Shown here: positions 57,936-64,000 of the stretch, one piece after another
Numbering within the stretch: position 1 is the stretch's first letter
Layout: every line of letters begins with the position of its first letter
Source of the DNA: JBKBKC01 sp046294265
Lineage (GTDB): Bacteria; Pseudomonadota; Alphaproteobacteria; Rhodobacterales; Rhodobacteraceae
Direction of reading: 5' to 3'
Length of the DNA: 64,000 nt
NCBI GenBank assembly: GCA_046294265.1
Contig: JBKBKC010000006.1
Span: 160,518-224,517 of the forward strand
The notes under the pieces: model-generated
The model's input: the letters and a program-made list of their open reading frames with translations, nothing else
Databases searched by the model: none
Told to the model about the DNA's origin: nothing
Made by a program: the position numbers and the translations under genes

Positions 57936-58411
57936 GCGGCCGCCCCGACGCCGGGGTTCATCCGCCAGACCGTGAAATTCAGCGCCCCCGCGATGGTCAC
58001 CCAGACCAGATACGGCGCGAACAGCCAGCCCGCCACCGGGTCCAGCGCCCAGAAGCTGACCAGCGTCAGCGCCACGGTGGTCCACAGCCCCACCATCACC
58101 ACCATCGCGGCCCTAATCCGGTGCAGGCCGAAAAACACCGGCGTCCAGAGCGTGTTGAACGCGATCTGCGCGGCCCAGAAGGCCAGCGCCTGCCCGGAGT
58201 CGGGCAGCATGGCGATGCGCGCCGCAGAGGCCGCCATGCACAGGTAAAGCACGGTCCAGGTGAGCGGAAACACCCAGCCCGGCGGGGTCCAGCGCGGTTT
58301 TCTCAACTCTTTATACCAGGCGCCCGGCTCGAACATCGCACCCGTGGCCGCCGCGGCGCCGCAGGCGGTCAGGAAGGTCAGGAACAGGCCCCAGTCGAAC
58401 CCCAGATCCAT
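57932..58411 (-). CDS. tspO: TspO/CrtK tryptophan-rich sensory protein
   Basis: 159-residue outer-membrane or membrane protein with five helices, which modulates pigment gene expression in R. sphaeroides, likely by moving tetrapyrrole intermediates. Conserved WYKELRKPRWTPPGWVFPLT, WTVLYLCMAASAARIA, AFWAAQIAFNTLWTPVFFGL and LVWVTIAGALNFTVWRMNPG. I start at the ATG at 58409-58411 (MDLGFDWGLFLTFLTACGAA). It is between crtB and crtC, the crtK position of Rhodobacter, but transcribed with crtB-crtI orientation after a 129-base spacer. Confidence 0.95.
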   Translation of the reverse strand: MDLGFDWGLFLTFLTACGAAAATGAMFEPGAWYKELRKPRWTPPGWVFPLTWTVLYLCMAASAARIAMLPDSGQALAFWAAQIAFNTLWTPVFFGLHRIRAAMVVMVGLWTTVALTLVSFWALDPVAGWLFAPYLVWVTIAGALNFTVWRMNPGVGAAA

Positions 58412-58540
58412 GGCGATACTCCGTTGTGCCTTGGCGGACCTAGCACGGTGGGCCGCAGACACCAACATTTCCGCGCCATATGTCCGCGCATCCGGGACGT
58501 GAACCTGCGCCCCGGTCAGGAAACGGGCAGTTCACCCGGA

Positions 58541-59620
58541 TCAGAGGGTCTGCGCCATCCCGCCCTCGGCGCGTGCACCGCGCGCATCGGCGCGCCGGTG
58601 CTGGTCGCGCGCCTCAAGCTGCGCGAGCACCGCGAACAGCGTCTCGGACCTGCTCGCACGCCGCGCGGGCTGTGCCGCCGCCTGCACGAGGAACGCCACC
58701 TCGGGCGCCGGGGCCGCATGCAGGACCGCCCCGCGCGGCATCAGCGCCGCCCCGATGGTGCCCACCATCGCGCCCCCGATCAGCCGCAGCTTCTGCCCGC
58801 GCGTGGTATGCGCGCGACGGGTGATGCTGTCATGGCCCGCGCGCGCCACCTCGACCCCGATGGCCCCATAGATGCGCCGCGCAGCCTCGATCCCCGGACG
58901 GCAGGCGGGCGGCAGCGCCGCCACCCCCGCGCCTGCGCGATCATAGAGCACCTGCGCCTCGGACAAGAGCCGCGCGATCATCGCCCGCACCTCGGGCGTA
59001 GGCTCGGGGCGCGAAAGGAACCCTTCGGGTGTCATCCCCGCCGCGGCCAGCCAGTCGGTGGGCAGGTAAAGCCGCCCCTCGCGCGCATCCTCGCCCACGT
59101 CGCGGGCGATGTTGGTCAGCTGCATCGCAAGGCCCAGGTCACAGGCGCGGGCCAGCGTGTCGGCCTCGCGCACCCGCATCAGGACGCACATCATCGCGCC
59201 CACGGCGGCGGCCACCCGCGCGGCATAGTCCATCACCTGCGACAGCGTGGCATAGCGCCGCCCCACGGCATCCCACGCCAACCCCTCCAGCAGCGCATCG
59301 GGCAGCGCGCGGGGCATCGCGAACCCCTCCACCACCGCCGCGAAGGCGCGGTCGGCGGGGGCGTTGCGGGGACGGCCCGAATAGACCAGATCCAGCCGGT
59401 CGCGCAGCGCCAGCACCGCGCGGGTCTTGTCGGGGCCCGCGTCGCTCGCCCCCTCGTCCACCGCGTCATCGGCCAACCGGCAAAAGGCATAGAGCGCCAG
59501 CGCCGGATCGCGCACGCCAGGCGGCAACAGGCGCGAGGCCGCGTGGAACGACAAAGACCCCGTGCGGATCGCCGCGCGACAGGCGGCCAGATCGGCCGCG
59601 GGGATCACGACCCGGCTCAT
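58541..59620 (-). CDS. crtB: Phytoene synthase
   Basis: 359-residue squalene/phytoene synthase that condenses two geranylgeranyl diphosphates. Aspartate-rich motifs: FCRLADDAVDEG (about 46-57) and TNIARDVGEDAREGRLYLPT (about 169-188). C-terminal residues 310-359 are an Arg/Ala-rich extension beyond the catalytic core. The ATG at 59618-59620 overlaps the crtI stop (ATGA); the open frame continues upstream through crtI but has no meaning there. Confidence 0.96.
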   Translation of the reverse strand: MSRVVIPAADLAACRAAIRTGSLSFHAASRLLPPGVRDPALALYAFCRLADDAVDEGASDAGPDKTRAVLALRDRLDLVYSGRPRNAPADRAFAAVVEGFAMPRALPDALLEGLAWDAVGRRYATLSQVMDYAARVAAAVGAMMCVLMRVREADTLARACDLGLAMQLTNIARDVGEDAREGRLYLPTDWLAAAGMTPEGFLSRPEPTPEVRAMIARLLSEAQVLYDRAGAGVAALPPACRPGIEAARRIYGAIGVEVARAGHDSITRRAHTTRGQKLRLIGGAMVGTIGAALMPRGAVLHAAPAPEVAFLVQAAAQPARRASRSETLFAVLAQLEARDQHRRADARGARAEGGMAQTL

Positions 59621-61176
59621 TCCGCGGCCATCCGCGCCATGGCGGGCGCCACCACCGCATCGGGCACCAGCTGCCCCAACACCTCGGCCGAGGCGACAAC
59701 CCCCGGCAGCCCCGCCCCGGGATGCGTGCCCGCCCCCACCAGATACAGGCCCGGCAGTTCCTCGCTCACATTGTGCGGGCGGAACCAGGCCGATTGCAGG
59801 ATGCGCGGCTCGATGGAAAAGCCCGATCCGAAGGGCGTCAGATAGCGATCGCGGAACGTCTCGGGCGTGAACACCAGGCTCTCGGTCACATGCGCGCCCA
59901 GGCCCGGCATCAGCCGCTCCTCCAGCACCGCCTGCACGCGCTGCCGGTAGGGCTCGGCCTCGGCCTGCCAGTCCACGCCCGTATCGTGCCCCAGATGCGG
60001 AACGGGCGAGAGGGCGTAGAACGTGTCGTCGCCCTCGGGCGCCACCGAGGGGTCGGTGACCGAAGGGCGGTGCAGATAGATCGACATGTCGGGGGCCAAA
60101 TGCCCGCGCACGAAGATGTCCTTGATATGCTCGCGGTAGCGGGGGCCCACCAGGATCGTGTGATGCCCCGCATCGGGCCACAGCCCCCGCGTGCCCTTGG
60201 TGCCGAAATACCACACGAACAGCCCCATCGACCAGCGCGACCGCGCCAGCCGCGTGGAGGTCCAGCGCCGCCGGGGCCGGTTGCGCAAGAGCCGGTCATA
60301 GGTGTGCCCCGCATCGGCGTTGGACACCACCACATCCGCCGGGATCACGCGGCCATCCGTCAGCTTCACCCCCCGCGCGCGGCCCTTGGCCACCAGCACC
60401 TCGTCGGCCTCGGCCTCCAGCAGGATGCGCCCGCCCATATCCTCGATCACGCGGCCCATCGCCTCGGCAATCGCCTGCACGCCGCCCATGGCGTAATGAA
60501 CGCCAAACGCCTTTTCGAGGTGGTTGACGAGGATATACATGGAGGTCACGTTGAAAGGGTCGCCGCCGATGAACAGCGGATGGAATGACAGTGCGAACCG
60601 CAGCCGCGCGTCCTGCACCCGCCGCGCGGCATGGGCATGGACCGACCGGTCGGCCCGGTAGCGCACGAAGAGGGGCAGCGCCTTAAGAAGGTCGGCAATC
60701 CGGTGCATCGGGCGTCGCCCCAGATCCTCATAACCAAAGCGATAGCGCGCCTCGCTGTCCTTGAGGAACCGGTCATATCCGGGCAGATCGGCGGGCGAGA
60801 GGCGCGACACCTCGGCCCGCATCGCAGCCGTATCCTGCCGCGCGGTGAAATCCGACCCATCCGGCCACGTGATCCGATAGAACGGATCCATCGGGCGCAG
60901 GTCCACATCCGCGTCGAAATCGCGCCCGCAGGCGGTCCAGAGGTCACGCAAGCCCTGCGGCACGGTGACAATGGTTGGCCCCAGATCGAACCGGTGGCCG
61001 CCCTGGCTGATCGACGAGCCGCGCCCGCCAACGCGGTCCAGCCTGTCCACCACCGTCACGCCATAGCCCTTTGCGGCCAGGCGCATCGCGGCGGCAAGGC
61101 CGCCGATGCCGGCCCCCACCACCACGGCACGGGAAAGGGGGGAATCGGCGGGGCGCTGCGGCGGATCGATTTGCAT
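59617..61176 (-). CDS. crtI: Phytoene desaturase (neurosporene-forming)
   Basis: 519-residue FAD-dependent desaturase that turns phytoene into neurosporene, the length of Rhodobacter CrtI. FAD motif SRAVVVGAGIGGLAAAMRLA at about 19-38, GGHRFDLGPTIVTVPQGLRD, HPLFIGGDPFNVTSMYILVN and the C-terminal LYLVGAGTHPGAGLPGVVAS. I start at the ATG at 61174-61176 (MQIDPPQRPADSPLSRAVVV). There is no clear Shine-Dalgarno sequence; a TATCAT box only about seven bases upstream raises the chance of a leaderless transcript. Faces crtA across 146 bases with two PpsR sites. Confidence 0.96.
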   Translation of the reverse strand: MQIDPPQRPADSPLSRAVVVGAGIGGLAAAMRLAAKGYGVTVVDRLDRVGGRGSSISQGGHRFDLGPTIVTVPQGLRDLWTACGRDFDADVDLRPMDPFYRITWPDGSDFTARQDTAAMRAEVSRLSPADLPGYDRFLKDSEARYRFGYEDLGRRPMHRIADLLKALPLFVRYRADRSVHAHAARRVQDARLRFALSFHPLFIGGDPFNVTSMYILVNHLEKAFGVHYAMGGVQAIAEAMGRVIEDMGGRILLEAEADEVLVAKGRARGVKLTDGRVIPADVVVSNADAGHTYDRLLRNRPRRRWTSTRLARSRWSMGLFVWYFGTKGTRGLWPDAGHHTILVGPRYREHIKDIFVRGHLAPDMSIYLHRPSVTDPSVAPEGDDTFYALSPVPHLGHDTGVDWQAEAEPYRQRVQAVLEERLMPGLGAHVTESLVFTPETFRDRYLTPFGSGFSIEPRILQSAWFRPHNVSEELPGLYLVGAGTHPGAGLPGVVASAEVLGQLVPDAVVAPAMARMAAE

Positions 61177-61192
61177 GGACAGGATGATAGAG

Positions 61193-61210
61193 TGTCCAGT
61201 CTGATTTACA
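61193..61210. promoter_or_regulatory. PpsR/CrtJ palindrome near crtI
   Basis: TGTCCAGTCTGATTTACA is an exact TGT-N12-ACA, 17 bases from the crtI start. It also overlaps one arm of an inverted repeat tggaca/tgtcca at 61175-61198. With the site near crtA it forms the spaced pair known in the crtA-crtI region of Rhodobacter. Confidence 0.8.
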
Positions 61211-61268
61211 AGTTTCCCTTGCACCGGCACGGAAATAACCCGCAACGCTTTCCATCGCGCTTGAAACC

Positions 61269-61286
61269 TGTCAGTCTGGGCTTACA
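61269..61286. promoter_or_regulatory. PpsR/CrtJ palindrome near crtA
   Basis: TGTCAGTCTGGGCTTACA is an exact TGT-N12-ACA, 37 bases ahead of the crtA start and 58 bases from the site near crtI. Binding at both could loop the DNA and repress both genes. Confidence 0.8.
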
Positions 61287-61322
61287 GTCCGCGCAGCGCC
61301 GACAGGAGGGGTCCGGGGGATC

Positions 61323-62060
61323 ATGCAGACCGTGACGCTCAGCCTGTTCCGCTTCGGCGGGCTCTGGGGCCGGCTCTGGGTGCTGGGCCAGATGGGCGCC
61401 GCGCGCATCGACTTCCTGCGGATGCGCGAGGCGGAGTTCTGGAAGCTCTGCGGCTCGGGCACGGGCGAGGGGTTCACGCCACGCCCCAACACCGCCGTCT
61501 GGGCGATCCTCGCCTGCTGGCCCAATCTGGCCACGGCGCGGGACCGGGTGGCAGAGGCCCCGGTCTATGCCCGCTGGCGCGCGCGCGCGGTGGAGGACTG
61601 GACGGTGTTCCTGTTGCCCCAGACCGCGCGCGGGGCATGGGCGGGGGCCGCGCCGTTCCGTCCCGCACCGGATGACACCCCCGGCCCCCTCGCCGCCCTG
61701 ACCCGCGCCACCGTGCGGCCCGCGCATCTGCGACAGTTCTGGGCCCGCGTGCCCGATATCTCGGCCGTCATCGGGGCCGACCCCAACGTGGCCTTCAAGA
61801 TCGGCATCGGCGAGGTGCCGATGCTGCATCAGGTCACCTTCTCCATCTGGCCCGACGCCGCCACCATGGCAAACTTCGCGCGCGGCGACGGCCCGCATGG
61901 CCGCGCCATCGCCGCCGTGCGCGAACACGGCTGGTTCCGCGAAGAGCTTTACGCCCGTTTCCGCATCCTGGGCGCGCAAGGACAGTGGGAGGGGGGCAAC
62001 CCCCTGGCCCGCCTGCCCGCCCCGCCCCCCCTCCTGCCCGCACTGGACCCCGCCGCATGA
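61323..62060 (+). CDS. crtA: Spheroidene monooxygenase
   Basis: 245-residue oxygenase that converts spheroidene to spheroidenone under oxygen. Conserved MQTVTLSLFRFGGLWGRLWV start, FWKLCGSGTGEGFTPRPN, DPNVAFKIGIGEVPMLHQVT and EELYARFRILGAQGQWEG near the end. Its TGA overlaps the bchI ATG (ATGA), so crtA leads the crtA-bchI-bchD operon. AGGAGG lies a little far (about 13 bases) from the start. Confidence 0.95.
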   Translation: MQTVTLSLFRFGGLWGRLWVLGQMGAARIDFLRMREAEFWKLCGSGTGEGFTPRPNTAVWAILACWPNLATARDRVAEAPVYARWRARAVEDWTVFLLPQTARGAWAGAAPFRPAPDDTPGPLAALTRATVRPAHLRQFWARVPDISAVIGADPNVAFKIGIGEVPMLHQVTFSIWPDAATMANFARGDGPHGRAIAAVREHGWFREELYARFRILGAQGQWEGGNPLARLPAPPPLLPALDPAA

Positions 62061-63094
62061 CCACCCACGACCCCATGACACGCACCGCCCCCGCGCCCTT
62101 CCCCTTTTCCGCCATCGTGGGGCAGGAAGAGATGAAACGCGCGATGGTCCTCACGGCCATCGACCCCTCCATCGGCGGGGTGCTGGTGTTCGGCGACCGG
62201 GGCACGGGCAAATCCACCGCCGTCCGCGCGCTTGCGGCCCTGTTGCCCCCCATCCGCGCGGTCGAAGGCTGCCCGGTGAATTCGCCCGACCGCGCATCGG
62301 TGCCCGACTGGGCGCAGGTTGCCAGCGACCGGATCGTGACCCGCCCCACCCCGGTGATCGACCTGCCTTTGGGCGTGACCGAGGACCGCGTGGTGGGCGC
62401 GCTGGACATCGAGCGGGCGCTGACGCGCGGCGAAAAGGCGTTCGAGCCTGGCCTGCTCGCGCGGGCGAACCGGGGATACCTCTACATCGACGAGGTGAAC
62501 CTGTTGGAGGATCACATCGTCGATCTCCTGCTCGACGTGGCGCAGTCGGGCGAAAACGTGGTGGAGCGTGAGGGCCTTTCGATCCGCCACCCCGCGCGCT
62601 TTGTGCTCGTGGGCTCGGGCAACCCCGAGGAGGGCGAGTTGCGCCCGCAGCTTCTGGACCGCTTCGGCCTGTCGGTGGAGGTCGCCAGCCCCCGCGATGT
62701 GGCCAGCCGCGTGGAGGTCATCCGCCGCCGCGACGCCTATGAGCGTGACCGCGAGACCTTCCTGAAGGGCTGGAAGGCGCAGGATGCCGCCCTGCGCGGC
62801 CAGATCGTGACGGCGCGCGAGGGGATCGCGGGCATGGCCACGCCCGACGCGGTGCTGGAGGATTGCGCGACCCTGTGCATCGCGCTGGGGTCGGACGGCC
62901 TGCGGGGCGAACTGACCCTTCTGCGCGCGGCCCGCGCCTGGGCGGCCTTCGAGGGGGCCACCGCCATCACCCGCGCCCATCTGCGCGCCGTGGCGGGCAT
63001 GTCCCTGCGCCACCGCCTGCGCCGCGATCCGCTGGACGAGGCGGGCAGCGGCGCCCGCGTGGCGCGCCTGCTGGACGAGGTGCTGCCCGCATGA
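62057..63094 (+). CDS. bchI: Magnesium chelatase subunit I
   Basis: 345-residue AAA+ ATPase that, with BchD and BchH, inserts Mg into protoporphyrin IX. Walker A VFGDRGTGKSTAVRALAALL (about 48-67), Walker B YLYIDEVNLLEDHIVDLLLD, sensor I VLVGSGNPEEGELRPQLLDR and the arginine finger near GLSVEVASPRDV. I start at the ATG at 62057-62059 (MTTHDPMTRTAPAPFPFSAI) for the overlap with crtA; the ATG six codons on is possible. Confidence 0.97.
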   Translation: MTTHDPMTRTAPAPFPFSAIVGQEEMKRAMVLTAIDPSIGGVLVFGDRGTGKSTAVRALAALLPPIRAVEGCPVNSPDRASVPDWAQVASDRIVTRPTPVIDLPLGVTEDRVVGALDIERALTRGEKAFEPGLLARANRGYLYIDEVNLLEDHIVDLLLDVAQSGENVVEREGLSIRHPARFVLVGSGNPEEGELRPQLLDRFGLSVEVASPRDVASRVEVIRRRDAYERDRETFLKGWKAQDAALRGQIVTAREGIAGMATPDAVLEDCATLCIALGSDGLRGELTLLRAARAWAAFEGATAITRAHLRAVAGMSLRHRLRRDPLDEAGSGARVARLLDEVLPA

Positions 63095-64000
63095 CCGACG
63101 CCCCCTGGGACCGGGTGGAATCGGCGCTGGCGGTGCTGGCGGTGGACCCGGCAGCCCTGGGCGGCCTGTGGCTGCGCGCCCGGTCGGGCCCGATCCGCGA
63201 CCGCGTGGTGGCCGCGCTGGCCGCCCTGCCCCAGCCGCGGCGGCGGCTGCATCCGGGGGCGGGGGATGAGGTGCTCTACGGCGGCATCGACCTTGCCGCC
63301 ACGCTGGCCTCGGGGCACGCCATCCGGTCGGCCGGGATGCTGGCGGGGGGCCCTGCGGTGGTGCTGGCCATGGCCGAACGCTGCCCCGGCGGCCTTGCCG
63401 CGCGGCTGGGCCAGTGGCTGGACACCGGCGCGGGTACGGTGATCGCGCTGGATGAGGGGGCCGAGGCGGACGAGATCGCCCCGGCCGCGCTGACCGAACG
63501 GCTGGCCCTGTTTCTCGACCTTGACGGGCTGGGCTGGGGCGAGACGCGGGCCATCACGCCTGACCCCGCCGATTTGGCACGGGCGCGGGCGGCCCTGCCC
63601 GGCATCGCCACCCCGCCGCGAGCCCTGCTGGCGATGGCAGAGGCGGCCACGGCGCTTGGCATTGACAGCCTGCGCGCGCCGATGCTGGCGCTTGCCGCAG
63701 CACGGGCGCTGGCGGCCCTGCGCGGGGCAGACGCGGTGGGGGAGGCGGATTTGCAGATGGCCGCGGGGCTGGTGCTGGCGCATCGGGCGACCGTGATCCC
63801 CGAACCAGCCCCCGAGGATCAGGAGACGCCCCCCGATCAGCCCCCCGATCAACCCCCCGACCAACCCGAAGCCGAGGATCAAAGCGAAACCCCCGACGAC
63901 AGCGCCGAGATCCCCCCCGAAATGCTCTTGGAGGCCGTGCGCGCCGCCCTGCCCGCCGACCTGCTGGCCAAACTCGCCGCAGGCCGCGCGGCACGGGCTG
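63091..64000 (+). CDS. bchD: Magnesium chelatase subunit D, N-terminal part (runs off the window)
   Basis: Open from the ATG at 63091, which overlaps the bchI stop (ATGA), to base 64000, 303 residues so far. It begins MTDAPWDRVESALAVLAVDP and contains a degenerate AAA+ domain without a functional Walker A, as in BchD. Near 63795-63925 there is an acidic, proline-rich linker with repeated PPDQ units, the usual joint between the AAA+ and the C-terminal integrin-I (MIDAS) domain. The C terminus, including MIDAS, lies beyond the window. Confidence 0.95.
   Translation, partial: MTDAPWDRVESALAVLAVDPAALGGLWLRARSGPIRDRVVAALAALPQPRRRLHPGAGDEVLYGGIDLAATLASGHAIRSAGMLAGGPAVVLAMAERCPGGLAARLGQWLDTGAGTVIALDEGAEADEIAPAALTERLALFLDLDGLGWGETRAITPDPADLARARAALPGIATPPRALLAMAEAATALGIDSLRAPMLALAAARALAALRGADAVGEADLQMAAGLVLAHRATVIPEPAPEDQETPPDQPPDQPPDQPEAEDQSETPDDSAEIPPEMLLEAVRAALPADLLAKLAAGRAARA

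Noticed and set aside
58412..58540. Possible PpsR site in the tspO-crtB spacer (tgtccgcgcatccgggac)
   Set aside because: The right half is GAC instead of ACA, so it does not match TGT-N12-ACA.
63795..63925. Repeated cccccgatca units as a possible DNA repeat or slip site
   Set aside because: They encode the acidic, proline-rich linker usual in BchD and keep the frame; not an independent element.
1..64000. tRNA, rRNA, CRISPR, insertion sequence, integrase or toxin-antitoxin genes
   Set aside because: None recognised. The recurring GGGATATTTG elements are not CRISPR-like, as they are dispersed by kilobases and not spaced regularly.

Overview
The window is a contiguous piece of a high-GC chromosome from a purple, anoxygenic phototrophic member of the Rhodobacteraceae (Rhodobacter-like). 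The main evidence is the gene order bchD-bchI-crtA / crtI-crtB-tspO / crtD-crtC / crtE-crtF / bchCXYZ-pufQBALMX-dxs, which is the classic Rhodobacter photosynthesis gene cluster, including a pufX-like gene and spheroidene-pathway carotenoid genes. No tRNA, rRNA, CRISPR array, transposase or phage gene was recognised.

Layout. 1-3.6 kb (mostly minus strand): start of a small unknown gene cut by the window edge, a rho-independent terminator, mltG, fabF, and an NTF2/SnoaL-like protein. 3.7-10.5 kb: prfC (RF3), a Crp/Fnr regulator, an unknown protein, a RhlE-type RNA helicase, and RNase J. 10.6-31.9 kb (minus strand): the whole nuo operon nuoA-N for respiratory complex I, read from a good sigma70-like promoter near 31.94 kb, followed by birA and coaX. 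At least ten accessory genes plus one 31-codon ORF are interleaved among the 14 nuo genes. NuoE carries a C-terminal helix-hairpin-helix module that is duplicated in the next gene. 32.2-38.8 kb: a small secreted protein, then a leucine-catabolism operon (isovaleryl-CoA dehydrogenase, both methylcrotonyl-CoA carboxylase subunits) with two small exported proteins and one doubtful ORF inserted. 38.9-42.9 kb: an ABC exporter, a YgfZ-type folate protein and an M20 amidohydrolase. 43.1-64 kb: the photosynthesis cluster.

How the genes work together. dxs and crtE supply isoprenoid precursors. crtB, crtI, crtC, crtD, crtF and crtA build spheroidene/spheroidenone. bchI and bchD (magnesium chelatase) and bchXYZ/bchC make bacteriochlorophyll a. 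pufB/A/L/M/X encode the LH1-reaction centre core. Six exact TGT-N12-ACA palindromes, the PpsR/CrtJ consensus, lie in three pairs in front of bchC, between crtE and crtD, and between crtI and crtA. This predicts redox/light repression of the pigment genes. Complex I and leucine/propionate-type carbon metabolism fit a facultative photoheterotroph.

The most notable non-routine observations are: a dispersed GGGATATTTG-type repeat family at gene borders (seven loci, two arranged as long inverted repeats); the duplicated HhH module of NuoE; tiny overlapping ORFs at the nuoD-nuoE and bchX-bchY junctions; an out-of-frame crtD/crtC overlap in which crtC has no ATG; and a short, divergent PufX. I did not find convincing evidence of a wholly new biological system.
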